Assembly: GCA_035548375.1 (NCBI GenBank)
Contig: DASZTG010000063.1
Location: 62,001-126,000 of the forward strand
Source: JACQAP01 sp035548375
Lineage (GTDB): Bacteria; Pseudomonadota; Gammaproteobacteria; Burkholderiales; JACQAP01
Length of the DNA stretch: 64,000 bases
Direction of reading: 5' to 3'
Both the position numbers and the translations under genes were made by a program. Positions 33,606-43,611 of the stretch are shown here, in pieces. Each line of letters starts with the position of its first letter. Position 1 is the first letter of the stretch. The notes beneath the pieces are model-generated. The model was not told the DNA's origin. It made no database searches and saw nothing but the letters and a program-made list of their open reading frames with translations.

Positions 33606-34067
33606 ATGGCGAAGGCGGTATTCCGCAGCCTGGAGGAACTGGCGGCGAAGGCGGGGCAGGAGGTCGTCGTGAGCGACTGGCTGGAAGTCACGCAAAAGCG
33701 CATCGACCTCTTCGCCGAGGCGACCGGCGACCACCAGTGGATCCATGTGGACGTGGAGCGCGCGCGGCGCGAATCGCCCTTCGGCGCGCCGATCGCGCAC
33801 GGCTTCCTGACGATGTCGCTGCTCAGTCACTTCATCAACGAATCCCTGGATTTCGGCGGCACGAAAATGGGCGTGAACTATGGCTTCAACCGCCTGCGCT
33901 TCACGTCCCCGGTGAAGGCGGGATCGAATTTGCGCGCGCGATTCAAGCTGAAGGAATTCCAGCGCATCGAAGGCGGCGCGCAAATGACCTGGGATATCGC
34001 CATGGAATGCGAAGGCGAGGCCAAGCCGGTGCTGGTTGCCGAGTGGATCGGCAGGCGCTATGTCTGA
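33606..34067 (+). CDS. MaoC family dehydratase (second)
   Basis: 153-residue hot-dog hydratase of the (R)-enoyl-CoA hydratase type. ATG 33606 has GGAGGAGGAG immediately ahead; longer upstream frames are antisense to gnd. Seen: LFAEATGDHQWIHVDVERAR with the catalytic Asp and His, then SPFGAPIAHGFLTMSLLSHF, and NYGFNRLRFTSPVKAGSNLR. Overlaps the next gene by eight bases. It belongs to a plus-strand run (hydratase, dioxygenase-like, thioesterase, acyl-CoA dehydrogenase) but no single pathway is obvious. Confidence 0.92.
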   Translation: MAKAVFRSLEELAAKAGQEVVVSDWLEVTQKRIDLFAEATGDHQWIHVDVERARRESPFGAPIAHGFLTMSLLSHFINESLDFGGTKMGVNYGFNRLRFTSPVKAGSNLRARFKLKEFQRIEGGAQMTWDIAMECEGEAKPVLVAEWIGRRYV

Positions 34068-34845
34068 GCGGTTCCCGGCGATATTCGTATCGCACGGTGC
34101 GCCGACGCTGCCGCTCGACGATGTTCCCGCGCGCGATTTCCTTGCGGGCCTGGGGAAAACGCTCGGCAAGCCGAAGGCCGTCCTCGCCGTTTCCGCGCAT
34201 TGGGAAAGCAGCGAGCCCGTGGTCAGTTCGGCCGCGCAGCCGGAAACCATCCACGACTTCTACGGCTTTCCCGCCGAGTTGTACCGCATGAAGTATGCGT
34301 CCCGCGGCGCGCCGGCGCTCGCCCACCGGGTCGATGCGCTGTTGCGGGAAAAGGATATCCCTGCGCACGTCCATTCGGCACGCGGCCTCGATCACGGCGC
34401 GTGGGTGCCGCTCTTGCTGATGTACCCGGATGCGGATATTCCCGTTACGCAGTTGAGCGTGCAGCCGCCGAAGGACACCCGCCACCATCTTTCGCTCGGC
34501 GAAGCCTTGCGGCCGCTGCGCGACGAAGGCGTGCTGATCCTCTCTTCGGGCGGCGCTACCCACAATCTTTACGAATTCGGCCGCCACAAAAGAGGTGAGC
34601 CGCCGCCGGGTTGGGTCACGGGATTCCAGGAATGGCTGGCGACGACCATCGAATCCGGAAAAACCGGGGACTTCCTGCGTTATCGCGAAGTCGGGCCGGA
34701 CTCCGCGCGCAATCATCCGAGCGAGGAGCACTTCCTGCCCATTTATGTCGCCGCTGGCGCAGGCACGCCAGGTATCGCGGGCCGTCGCATTCATCGCAGC
34801 CACACCTTTGGCGTGCTGGCGATGGATGCTTATCGTTTCGACTGA
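34060..34845 (+). CDS. DODA-type extradiol dioxygenase (class III, YgiD-like)
   Basis: 261 residues of the LigB-type class III extradiol dioxygenase family, single-domain, as in E. coli YgiD, which cleaves DOPA. Metal ligands visible: FVSHGAPTLPL (His), LAVSAHWESSEPV (His), GLDHGAWVPLLLMYP, and SSGGATHNLYEFG. Start ATG 34060, eight bases inside the MaoC gene; no separate ribosome site is needed if coupled. Physiological substrate is uncertain: catechol-type aromatics such as DOPA or caffeate analogues. Confidence 0.9.
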   Translation: MSERFPAIFVSHGAPTLPLDDVPARDFLAGLGKTLGKPKAVLAVSAHWESSEPVVSSAAQPETIHDFYGFPAELYRMKYASRGAPALAHRVDALLREKDIPAHVHSARGLDHGAWVPLLLMYPDADIPVTQLSVQPPKDTRHHLSLGEALRPLRDEGVLILSSGGATHNLYEFGRHKRGEPPPGWVTGFQEWLATTIESGKTGDFLRYREVGPDSARNHPSEEHFLPIYVAAGAGTPGIAGRRIHRSHTFGVLAMDAYRFD

Positions 34846-34855
34846 GCCGCGTGCG

Positions 34856-35308
34856 ATGGCGAGAGAGGATTTTCGATTCATCCATCGGTTGCGCGTGCGC
34901 TGGGCGGAAGTGGACCGGCAGGGCATCGTCTTCAACGGACACTACCTGACCTACTTCGACGTCGGCGTCACCGAGTACTATCGCGCGCTCGGCTATCCGT
35001 ACCCGGACGGGCTCGCGCAGCACGGTACCGACCTCTACGTGCGCAAGGCCGAGGTCGAATACCACGCGTCCGCGGTTTACGACGACGAAATCGATGTGTG
35101 CGTGCGCGTCGCGCGCCTGGGCAGATCGAGCTTCGATTTCCGCATCGAGATCCGGCGAGCCGACGAGTTGCTGATCGAGGGCAAGCTCGTCTACGTGAAT
35201 GCCGATCCGGTCGCGCGAAAATCGTCGCCGCTGCCCGGCTTCTTGCGCGAAGCCATCTCGAGGTTCGAAATCACGCCGCCGACGGAGCAACCCGGATCGC
35301 CCGCCTGA
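34856..35308 (+). CDS. Acyl-CoA thioesterase, 4HBT hot-dog family
   Basis: 150 residues. Seen: RLRVRWAEVDRQGIVFNGHY then LTYFDVGVTEYYRALGY, the YbgC/4-hydroxybenzoyl-CoA thioesterase opening with the catalytic Asp in AEVDRQG, and LYVRKAEVEYHASAVYDDEI plus FRIEIRRADELLIEGKLVYV. Hydrolyses an acyl-CoA; chain preference cannot be read. It begins 10 bases after the dioxygenase-like gene. The much longer open frame upstream of ATG 34856 is out of phase with the dioxygenase and has no homology. Confidence 0.9.
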   Translation: MAREDFRFIHRLRVRWAEVDRQGIVFNGHYLTYFDVGVTEYYRALGYPYPDGLAQHGTDLYVRKAEVEYHASAVYDDEIDVCVRVARLGRSSFDFRIEIRRADELLIEGKLVYVNADPVARKSSPLPGFLREAISRFEITPPTEQPGSPA

Positions 35309-35504
35309 AAGCGAAAAGCCGGGGTTAAAAAGCGGCCTGCCCGGTGTCATACTTCGGTGTCCGGCCGTTGCCGGAACGCATAACAACATCACGGGGGAGG
35401 AGAACGGGCCCGGCGTCAGCGCCTGCGACGCGTTACAACGCGCCTGCGGTTGCCGGCTTGCCCGCATCCATCCCGCGTTCCGACCATCCATTCGAGGAAC
35501 AGCA

Positions 35505-36737
35505 ATGAATTTCGAGTATTCCGACAAGGTCAAGGACCTGCAGAAGAAGGTGTCCGCCTTCATGCAGGAACACGTCATGCCGCAGGAAGTGCGCTTCTAC
35601 GAGGAGATTTCGCAGAACCGCGCCAAGGGCAACCCCTGGATTCCGACTCGCATCGTCGAGGAGCTCAAGCCCAGGGCGCGCGCGGCCGGCCTGTGGAACC
35701 TGTGGCAGCCCAAGGACCACGGTGGCACGCTCACCAACCTTGAATATGCGCCCCTGTGCGAAATCATGGGCCGCAGCAGCTGGGCGCCCGAGGTGTTCAA
35801 CTGCTCCGCGCCGGACACGGGAAACATGGAGGTGTTGCTGCGCTATGGCACGCCGGAGCAGCAGAAGCAATGGCTGGTGCCCTTGCAGAACGGTGAAATC
35901 CGCTCGGCCTTCCTGATGACCGAACCGGAGGTCGCCTCGTCGGATGCCACGAACATCCAGTGCCGCATCGAGCGCGTCGGTAACGAATACGTCATCAACG
36001 GGCGCAAATGGTGGTCGTCCGGCGCCGGCGATCCGCGCTGCAAGATTTTCATCCTGATGGGAAAGTCCGATCCCGACAACGCCGACCGGCACAAGCAGCA
36101 GTCGATGATCCTGGTGCCCGCGGAGGCCAAGGGCGTGAAGGTCTTGCGTTCGCTCAGCGTGTTCGGCTATGACGATGCCCCGCACGGGCACATGGAAGTC
36201 CTGCTGGAAAACGTGCGCGTGCCGGCATCGAACATGCTGCTGGGCGAGGGGCGCGGCTTTGAAATCGCGCAGGGCAGGCTAGGCCCGGGCCGCATCCACC
36301 ATTGCATGCGCATCATCGGCCAGGCGGAGCGCGCGCTGGAGCTCATGTGCAAGCGTTTGAAAAGCCGCGTGGCCTTCGGCAAGCCGGTGGTCGAGCACAA
36401 CCTTTGGCATGAGCGCATCGCCGAATCGCGCCTGATGATCGAACAGGCGCGCCTGTTGACGCTGAAGGCGGCCTACATGATGGATACGGTCGGCAACAAG
36501 CAGGCGAAGGCCGAGATCGCGATGATCAAGGTCATCGGCCCGAACATGGCCCAGCAGATCATGGACTGGGCGATCCAGGCGCATGGCGGGGGCGGCGTTT
36601 CGCAGGATTTCCCGCTGGCGATGATGTATGCCCATAACCGCACCCTGCGGTTGGCGGATGGCCCGGATGAAGTCCACCGCAACCAGATCGCGCGACTGGA
36701 ATTGAAGAAGTTCGAGGACATAAAGCCGCATCGCTAG
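35505..36737 (+). CDS. Acyl-CoA dehydrogenase family protein (ACAD10/11-like)
   Basis: 410 residues. Seen: MNFEYSDKVKDLQKKVSAFM at the N-terminus, FLMTEPEVASSDATNIQCRI (the T-E-P flavin loop), GRKWWSSGAGDPRCKIFILM, GPGRIHHCMRIIGQAERAL, and QAHGGGGVSQDFPLAMMYAH with LADGPDEVHRNQIARLEL near the end. These features group it with the ACAD10/11-like enzymes that act on 2-methyl-branched or odd substrates. It is preceded by a 196-base gap without a gene and followed by 300 bases before the molybdenum hydroxylase operon, so it may be the last gene of its run. Confidence 0.92.
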   Translation: MNFEYSDKVKDLQKKVSAFMQEHVMPQEVRFYEEISQNRAKGNPWIPTRIVEELKPRARAAGLWNLWQPKDHGGTLTNLEYAPLCEIMGRSSWAPEVFNCSAPDTGNMEVLLRYGTPEQQKQWLVPLQNGEIRSAFLMTEPEVASSDATNIQCRIERVGNEYVINGRKWWSSGAGDPRCKIFILMGKSDPDNADRHKQQSMILVPAEAKGVKVLRSLSVFGYDDAPHGHMEVLLENVRVPASNMLLGEGRGFEIAQGRLGPGRIHHCMRIIGQAERALELMCKRLKSRVAFGKPVVEHNLWHERIAESRLMIEQARLLTLKAAYMMDTVGNKQAKAEIAMIKVIGPNMAQQIMDWAIQAHGGGGVSQDFPLAMMYAHNRTLRLADGPDEVHRNQIARLELKKFEDIKPHR

Positions 36738-37040
36738 GCGGAAGTCCTGCACGGGGCGAACCGCGGACGCGGTTTCGCTCCGTGGTTATTGCGGCGCAAC
36801 ATTGCGGATTTCGCCTCGCTCGTCGGCCCGGCCATCCGAAGCGGCGCTCCACCTGCCGGGATCATGGCCCGCAAACCCGCGCCTGGCACGGGTTTGCGCG
36901 CTTTCGCATCGATCGCTTCTCCTGCGTAACAAAGTCCTGCGAAGTGTTGAAACGCTCCCTGCGTTCGTGTATTTTGGCCTGCGTAACTATTCAATCGTTA
37001 CATCGATATAACTTCATTCCTCACCAGGGGGAGCTCTGCA
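36738..37040. other. Gap before the molybdenum hydroxylase operon
   Basis: No gene. It holds a small hairpin just after the acyl-CoA dehydrogenase (GCGAACCGCGGACGCGGTTTCGC, 36756-36778), which could stabilise the upstream transcript, and a sigma-70-like promoter near its right end (listed separately). Confidence 0.55.
36947..36975 (+). promoter_or_regulatory. Sigma-70-like promoter of the iorA-like operon
   Basis: TTGAAA (36947-36952), 17 bases, TATTTT (36970-36975). The start codon of the first gene lies about 60 bases downstream, with GGGGGAG ahead of it. Confidence 0.55.
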
Positions 37041-37490
37041 ATGAAAATCTCGTTCAACGTAAATGGAAAAGGCACGAGCGTGGATGTCGCGCCGGACACC
37101 CCGCTGCTGTGGGTGCTGCGCGATACGCTCGGCATGACTGGTACGAAGTTCGGCTGTGGCAAGGCACTGTGCGGCGCCTGTACGGTGCACCTGAACGGTC
37201 AGGCCGTTCGCTCCTGCCAGACCCCGATCGGCTCCGTTGCCGGCCAGAAGGTCACGACGATCGAAGGCCTCGGCGGCAACCACAAGGTCCAGAAGGCATG
37301 GATCGCGCTGGACGTGCCACAATGCGGCTACTGCCAGCCGGGCCAGATGATGTCGGCCTCCGCGCTGCTGGCTTCCAACAAGAATCCGTCCGACGAAGAC
37401 ATCGATGCCTTCATGTCGGGCAACATCTGCCGCTGCGGCACCTATCCTCGTATTCGCGCGGCGATCAAGCAAGCCGCGAAGATGGCCTGA
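37041..37490 (+). CDS. (2Fe-2S)-binding small subunit of a molybdenum hydroxylase (IorA-like)
   Basis: 149 residues carrying both [2Fe-2S] clusters of xanthine-oxidase-family enzymes. Plant-type cluster: FGCGKALCGACTVHL with a later Cys in VRSCQTP; second cluster: CGYCQPGQMM and ICRCGTYPRI. It transfers electrons from the Mo centre in the next gene's product to an external acceptor. This two-subunit layout without a FAD subunit matches isoquinoline 1-oxidoreductase and aldehyde dehydrogenases of the same class. No signal peptide; it probably rides to the periplasm with the Tat-bearing large subunit. Confidence 0.94.
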   Translation: MKISFNVNGKGTSVDVAPDTPLLWVLRDTLGMTGTKFGCGKALCGACTVHLNGQAVRSCQTPIGSVAGQKVTTIEGLGGNHKVQKAWIALDVPQCGYCQPGQMMSASALLASNKNPSDEDIDAFMSGNICRCGTYPRIRAAIKQAAKMA

Positions 37491-37502
37491 GGGGGATGAC
37501 AA

Positions 37503-39710
37503 ATGGAAAACACGATCAAGAATGAAACCCGCCGCGACTTCCTGAAAGTCAGCGGCTCCGTTGCCGGCGGACTGGCTCTCGGCTTCTACATGCCCGGCCG
37601 CCATAATGTCGCCGTCGCCGCGGAAGCCGCGACAGCGAGCCCGAACGCATGGGTGAAGATCGGCGCCGACAACACCATCACGATCATGGTGGCGCGTTCC
37701 GAGATGGGCCAGGACGTCTACACGTCCATGCCGGTTCTCGTTGCGGAAGAGCTCGAGGTCGACATCAACAAGGTCAAGGTCGAGTTTGCTCCCCCGGCCG
37801 AGGTTTACATCAACGCGCTGCTCGGCGGCCAGCTCACCGGCGGCTCTACGTCGGTGCGCGATGCGTGGGAAAAGCTGCGCAAGGCCGGTGCCTCCGCCCG
37901 CATGATGCTCGTGGCTGCGGCCGCCAGCGAGTGGAACGTGGATGCGAGCAAATGCAAGGCCGCCGACGGCATGGTCACGGGCCCGGGTGGCAAGAAGGCG
38001 ACGTACGGCCAGCTCGCCGCCAAGGCGTCCGGCATGGAAGTGCCGAAGGATGTCCCGCTCAAGCCGTCCAGCCAGTTCAAGGTCGTCGGCAACAGCAAGC
38101 AAAAGCGCCTGGACACGGAAGCGAAGGTCAAGGGCCAGGCCAAGTTCGGCATCGACACGCGCGTTCCCGGCATGCTGTACGCCGCCGTCGCGATGGCGCC
38201 GATGATCGGTGGCAAGGTCGCGAGCTTCGACGACTCCCGCGCGAAGTCCATGCCCGGCGTCAAGGCGGTCGTGCAATACAGCCGCGGCGTCGCCGTGGTG
38301 GCCGATTCCTACTGGCAGGCCAAGAAAGCCAAGGACCTGCTGCAAATCCAGTGGGATGCCGGCCCGAATGCTAACAACGATTCGAAGTCGATCTGGGAAG
38401 GCATCCGCGCCGCCAGCGAACAGCCGGGCGCGGTTTTCCGCGAGCACGGCAACGTCGAGACGGGCATGAGCGGGGCAGCCAAGACGGTGGAGGTGACCTA
38501 CCAGCTGCCGTTCCTGTCGCACTCGCCGATGGAGCCGCAGAACACGACGGCCGACGTCAAGGCCGACAAGGCCGTCATCATTACCCCGACGCAATTCCAG
38601 CAGCTGATCCCGCATGTGGTCGGCGCGGCGACCGGGTTGAAGCCCGAGCAGGTCGAAGTGCATACGACCTTCCTTGGCGGCGGCTTCGGCCGGCGCGTGG
38701 AAGTCGACTATGCGATCGACGCCGCGGAAATTTCCAAGGCGGTGGGCGCACCGGTCAAGATGTTGTGGAGCCGCGAAGACGACATGACGCACGACTCCTA
38801 TCGTCCCGCCAGCCTGATCAAGATGTCGGCCGGCCTGGATGCGGGCGGCAAGCCGGTTGCCATGCGCTTCCACTCCACCAGCCCGTCGATCTCGGCCCGC
38901 CTGTTCCCGAGCATCGTCAAGGACGGCATCGATCCGTTCGCGGTGGAAGGCATCGACAACTACCCGTACGACACGCCGAACATGAAGCTCACGTACCAGA
39001 TGCACGATGCTGGCGTGACGCCAGGCTACTGGCGCGGCGTGTCCCATAACCTCAACGCGGTGGCGCTCGAATGCTTCGTCGACGAACTGGCGGCTGCGGC
39101 GGGCAAGGATCCGATCCAGTACCGCATCGACATGCTCGACATGGGCTCGACCAAGCACCAATGGTCCGGCCTGTCCGCCGGGGTACCGGTCGGCGCGCGC
39201 ATGAAGAGGGTGCTGGAAGAGGTTCGCGCGAAGTCCGGCTGGGGCAAGAAGCTGCCCGAGGGGCACGGCATGGGCGTGGCGGTCATGGAAGGCTACAACA
39301 CGGTCATCGCCATGGTCGTGCAGGCCGCGGTTTCTTCCAACTACGACGTGTCGATCGAGAAAGTGACTGCGGTCGTGGACGCTGGCCAGCTGATCCATCC
39401 GGACCAGGCGCTGGCGCAAATGCAAGGCACGATCAACTTCGGCCAGTCCGCATGCCTGTGGGGCGAAATCACGCTGAAGAACGGCGGGGTCGAACAGACC
39501 AACTTCGACATGTATCGTGTCGCGCGCATGAACGAAGCGCCGAAGTCGCTGGAGATCCACTTCATCAAGAGCGACAGCACGCCCGGCGGTTTGGGCGAAC
39601 CGGGCACGGCAGTGGTCCAACCGGCAATCGGCAACGCCATCTTCGCCGCTTGCGGCAAGCGCTGCCGGACGTTGCCGTTCTCGCCGGAAAACATCAAGGG
39701 CTCGGCCTGA
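37503..39710 (+). CDS. Molybdopterin-binding large subunit of a periplasmic molybdenum hydroxylase (IorB-like)
   Basis: 735 residues, the molybdopterin-cytosine-dinucleotide subunit. The N-terminus has a twin-arginine signal (TRRDFLKVSGSVAGGLALGF), so the folded complex goes to the periplasm. Seen: RSEMGQDVYTSMPVLVAEEL, GGQLTGGSTSVRDAWEKLR, YQLPFLSHSPMEPQNTTADV, FLGGGFGRRVEVDYAIDAAE, YWRGVSHNLNAVALECFVDE, and GGLGEPGTAVVQPAIGNAIF, the last holding the Glu base region. The substrate is an N-heteroaromatic or an aldehyde; I cannot choose. It is 12 bases behind the Fe-S subunit and followed by a strong terminator, then by xdhC. Confidence 0.94.
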   Translation: MENTIKNETRRDFLKVSGSVAGGLALGFYMPGRHNVAVAAEAATASPNAWVKIGADNTITIMVARSEMGQDVYTSMPVLVAEELEVDINKVKVEFAPPAEVYINALLGGQLTGGSTSVRDAWEKLRKAGASARMMLVAAAASEWNVDASKCKAADGMVTGPGGKKATYGQLAAKASGMEVPKDVPLKPSSQFKVVGNSKQKRLDTEAKVKGQAKFGIDTRVPGMLYAAVAMAPMIGGKVASFDDSRAKSMPGVKAVVQYSRGVAVVADSYWQAKKAKDLLQIQWDAGPNANNDSKSIWEGIRAASEQPGAVFREHGNVETGMSGAAKTVEVTYQLPFLSHSPMEPQNTTADVKADKAVIITPTQFQQLIPHVVGAATGLKPEQVEVHTTFLGGGFGRRVEVDYAIDAAEISKAVGAPVKMLWSREDDMTHDSYRPASLIKMSAGLDAGGKPVAMRFHSTSPSISARLFPSIVKDGIDPFAVEGIDNYPYDTPNMKLTYQMHDAGVTPGYWRGVSHNLNAVALECFVDELAAAAGKDPIQYRIDMLDMGSTKHQWSGLSAGVPVGARMKRVLEEVRAKSGWGKKLPEGHGMGVAVMEGYNTVIAMVVQAAVSSNYDVSIEKVTAVVDAGQLIHPDQALAQMQGTINFGQSACLWGEITLKNGGVEQTNFDMYRVARMNEAPKSLEIHFIKSDSTPGGLGEPGTAVVQPAIGNAIFAACGKRCRTLPFSPENIKGSA

Positions 39711-39754
39711 GATGCCGATCGCCCGGCCCAGCGGCCGGGCGATGGTTCGGCTTC

Positions 39755-39785
39755 AAACCCTCCGGCGCAAGCCGGAGGGTTTTTC
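39755..39785 (+). terminator. Intrinsic terminator after the IorB-like gene
   Basis: AACCCTCCGGC-GCAA-GCCGGAGGGTTTTT: 11-base stem followed by a U run. A second GC-rich hairpin (CGCCCGGCC/GGCCGGGCG, 39720-39741) lies between it and the stop codon. Confidence 0.9.
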
Positions 39786-39862
39786 ATTCGTAAAGTCAGC
39801 CGGCGCTGGTTTAGAATCGTTATTCCCGGCAGGCCAGAACGACGGAGCAAGGAAGCGGCAGC

Positions 39863-40888
39863 ATGGATAGCGTCGATTTGCAGGTATTGCGCAACGGTGT
39901 CGCATGGCTGGACGAGGGCCATCGCGTCATCCTGGCGACCATCGTCGAGACCTGGGGCTCGTCACCGCGTCCGGCCGGTGCGATGCTGGCGATTCGCGAT
40001 GACGGCCTGGTCGCCGGCTCGGTGTCGGGCGGCTGCGTGGAAGACGATTTGATCTACCGGATTCGCGATAAATCGCTCGCCATCGACAAGCCGGAAATCG
40101 CCACCTACGGCATCAGCAAGGACGAGGCGACCCGATACGGCCTGCCTTGCGGCGGCAAGCTGGAACTCGTGCTCGAACCCGTGCAGGACAAGGGAACGCT
40201 CGCGCAATTGCTCAAGCACGTGGACCGGCACGAGCTGACTGCACGCTCGCTGGACATGCGAAGCGGCCAGGTGACGCTGCGCCCGGCACATCGTTCCGAA
40301 AAGACATTGAATTTCGATCGCCGGTATTTGACGACGGTGCATGGCCCGCGCTGGCGCCTGCTGATCATAGGCGCAGGCCAGCTCTCGCAATATCTTGCCC
40401 AGATGGCGCAGGCGCTCGACTACAGCGTCACGGTCTGCGATCCGCGCGAGGAGTACGCGGAGACCTGGAACGTCGAAGGCTCCGTCCTCGATCGCGGCAT
40501 GCCGGACGACGTGGCCCTGGCGATGAACCTGGATTCCCACAGCGCGGTCGTGGCGGTGACGCACGATCCCAAGCTCGATGACCTCGCGTTGATGGAGGCG
40601 TTGAAGTCGCCCGCATTCTATGTCGGCGCACTCGGCTCCCGCCTGAACTCGCAGAAGCGCCAGGAGCGCCTGAAGATGTTCGATTTGACGGATGCCGAGC
40701 TGTTGCGACTGCACGGTCCCATCGGCCTGAACATCGGCAGCAAGACGCCGCCGGAAATCGCGGTGTCGATACTCGCGGAAATGACGGCCACGCGTCACGG
40801 CGTGGATCCGGACAAGGTCGGCAGCCGCGAACGCGGCGACGCGGCGGAAGGCAACCAGCAGGTCTGCGAGGTCGCGCAAAGCGTCTAA
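39863..40888 (+). CDS. XdhC family protein (molybdenum cofactor insertion/maturation)
   Basis: 341 residues with the XdhC/CoxI layout: N-terminal domain with ATIVETWGSSPRPAGAMLAI and GSVSGGCVEDDLIYRI (the GGC motif), linker, and C-terminal Rossmann domain with LLIIGAGQLSQYLAQMAQAL, VVAVTHDPKLDDLALMEAL and YVGALGSRLNSQKRQERL. XdhC proteins sulfurate the Mo cofactor and hand it to the large subunit. Position after the IorAB-like genes fits that role. It lies behind a terminator, so it must have its own promoter or depend on read-through. Stop is followed by another terminator. Confidence 0.92.
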   Translation: MDSVDLQVLRNGVAWLDEGHRVILATIVETWGSSPRPAGAMLAIRDDGLVAGSVSGGCVEDDLIYRIRDKSLAIDKPEIATYGISKDEATRYGLPCGGKLELVLEPVQDKGTLAQLLKHVDRHELTARSLDMRSGQVTLRPAHRSEKTLNFDRRYLTTVHGPRWRLLIIGAGQLSQYLAQMAQALDYSVTVCDPREEYAETWNVEGSVLDRGMPDDVALAMNLDSHSAVVAVTHDPKLDDLALMEALKSPAFYVGALGSRLNSQKRQERLKMFDLTDAELLRLHGPIGLNIGSKTPPEIAVSILAEMTATRHGVDPDKVGSRERGDAAEGNQQVCEVAQSV

Positions 40889-40913
40889 GCGCCTTGGCGG
40901 CGAAGGATAAACA

Positions 40914-40940
40914 GTGGGAGCCGGCGGGCTCCCATTTTTT
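40914..40940 (+). terminator. Intrinsic terminator after xdhC
   Basis: TGGGAGCC-GGCG-GGCTCCCA followed by TTTTTT. TACAAT at 40943-40948, just behind it, may be the -10 of the next gene's promoter. Confidence 0.88.
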
Positions 40941-40988
40941 CGTACAATCGGCGGCGGACAATCCACGCATCGACGAGGAGAGCAGGCA

Positions 40989-41744
40989 ATGAGGTTGAAG
41001 AACAAGATAGCGATCGTGACGGGCGCGGGCTCGGGATTCGGCGAAGGCATTGCGAAGCGCTTCGTCGAAGAAGGCTGCAAGGTCATCGTCAACGACCTGA
41101 AGCCCGAAGGCGGCGAGCGTGTCGCAAAGGCATTGACCGCCGCGGGCGGCCAGGCGAAATTCATCCAGGCGGACGTCGCGAAGTTCGCCGACTGGGAACG
41201 CCTCGTCAAGGCGACGCTGGATGCTTTCGGCGGCCTGGACATCGTCGTCAACAATGCCGGTACGACGCACCGCAACCAGCCGCTCGTCGACGTGACGGAA
41301 GAGCAGTTCGATCGTGTCTACGCCGTCAACGTCAAGAGCCTGTACCAGAGCGCCAAGGCTGTCGTGCCGCATTTCCGCAAGAAGGGCGGCGGCGTGTTCA
41401 TCACCATCGCGTCGACGGCAGGCGTGCGGCCGCGGCCGGGACTGGTCTGGTACAACGGCAGCAAGGGTGCTGCCATCGTGACGAGCAGGGCGATGGCAGT
41501 GGAACTCGCGCCCGACAAGATTCGCGTGAACGTGGTGAATCCGGTGGCGGGCGATACACCGCTGCTCGCGGAATTCATGGGATCGGACACGCCTGAAATT
41601 CGCGCCAAGTTCGTCGGCAGCATTCCGCTGGGCAGGTTGAGCCAGCCGCTCGACATTGCGAATGCCTGCCTTTACCTCGCCTCCGACGAGGCGAATTTCA
41701 TCACCGGCGCTTGCATAGAAGTGGACGGCGGTCGCTGCGTCTGA
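40989..41744 (+). CDS. SDR family oxidoreductase (3-ketoacyl reductase/glucose dehydrogenase-like)
   Basis: 251 residues. Seen: KIAIVTGAGSGFGEGIAKRF (TGxxxGxG), NDLKPEGGE after strand 2 (an Asp that favours NAD), VVNNAGTTHRNQPL, the catalytic Ser in TIASTAGVRPR, and WYNGSKGA (Tyr-x-x-x-Lys). The C-terminus FITGACIEVDGGRCV is standard. ATG 40989 has GAGGAG ahead. It is separated from xdhC by a terminator and ends at a bidirectional terminator, so it is probably monocistronic. Substrate unknown. Confidence 0.92.
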   Translation: MRLKNKIAIVTGAGSGFGEGIAKRFVEEGCKVIVNDLKPEGGERVAKALTAAGGQAKFIQADVAKFADWERLVKATLDAFGGLDIVVNNAGTTHRNQPLVDVTEEQFDRVYAVNVKSLYQSAKAVVPHFRKKGGGVFITIASTAGVRPRPGLVWYNGSKGAAIVTSRAMAVELAPDKIRVNVVNPVAGDTPLLAEFMGSDTPEIRAKFVGSIPLGRLSQPLDIANACLYLASDEANFITGACIEVDGGRCV

Positions 41745-41755
41745 ATGCTGGATCG

Positions 41756-41795
41756 CAAATAAAAAAGGCACGCGGGAGCGTGCCTTTTTTATTTG
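41756..41795. terminator. Bidirectional intrinsic terminator
   Basis: CAAATAAAAAAGGCACGC-GGGA-GCGTGCCTTTTTTATTTG: an 18-base stem with A and T runs on both sides, between the convergent SDR and glutaryl-CoA dehydrogenase genes, serving both. Confidence 0.95.
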
Positions 41796-41807
41796 CGGGA
41801 TTTACTT

Positions 41808-42998
<1,191 letters not shown>

Positions 42999-43131
42999 GC
43001 TTTTCTCCAGTGGGCGGGCGGGAAAACGCGAATCGACGGATGCAAGTCGATTTGGCGCAGTGGCCGTATTCTAAGCCATACCGGGTTGCCTCGAGGGAGC
43101 GGCCGCCGGCGACGACGACCTGCGGGCCATG

Positions 43132-43380
43132 CTATTTCTTTTGCTTCGTGCAGATGTCGAAGCCGTCCCGCCAGCCGGATGCGTACTGCGGGTCGTGCTT
43201 GAAGCGATCTTCGTCGCGGGTTCGGCCAGAACTGCGCTTGCTGCTATCGCAGCCATCCAGGTAGCCCGCGCGAAATGCCGGCGGGTAGCCGGCGAGGTTG
43301 ACGTTCGCTTCCTTCTTCGCAGGAGGACTGCCGCAAGCGCCCAGCACTGCGACCGCCACGATGAGGGCAAGCCTGTTCAT
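43132..43380 (-). CDS. Small putative lipoprotein
   Basis: 82 residues from ATG 43380. Signal with lipobox: LALIVAVAVLGACGSPP (Cys near residue 16). The body has GYPPAFRAGYLDGCDSSKR and YASGWRDGFDIC, a pattern of aromatic-Gly repeats and two cysteines seen in many small proteobacterial proteins of unknown role. An upstream open frame to 43461 adds no sensible N-terminus. No neighbour suggests a function. Confidence 0.75.
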   Translation of the reverse strand: MNRLALIVAVAVLGACGSPPAKKEANVNLAGYPPAFRAGYLDGCDSSKRSSGRTRDEDRFKHDPQYASGWRDGFDICTKQKK

Positions 43381-43491
43381 GCGACGAATAGGTCTGGCAC
43401 ACCGGGGACCAAGCGCTGCGACGGGAGTTTTCATCTGGAGCGGATCATAACCCGCCATCACCGCGATGGTGGCATCGAGGGATACGCAGGC

Positions 43492-43526
43492 AAAAAAACG
43501 CCCGATAAGGGAGGGAATCGGGCGTT
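43492..43526 (-). terminator. Intrinsic terminator for the minus-strand SlyB-like gene
   Basis: AACGCCCGAT (43497-43506) pairs with ATCGGGCGTT (43517-43526); the A run at 43492-43498 gives the U tract on the minus strand, about 85 bases behind the stop of the gene at 43612. Confidence 0.82.
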
Positions 43527-43611
43527 AAACACGCAAACCATAAAAAATGAAGCGTTCGAAATTTATCCGTTACTTGTATTCCTCGTGACTTGTCGGCAGT
43601 CGACCTGCCGC

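Noticed and set aside
37014..39620. Long minus-strand frame opposite the molybdenum hydroxylase genes
   Set aside because: Antisense to two well-conserved genes; the product is His/Arg/Asp-rich and shows no family motif.
41756..41795. Hairpin as a possible small regulatory RNA
   Set aside because: A and T runs on both sides and convergent genes make a bidirectional terminator the simpler reading.
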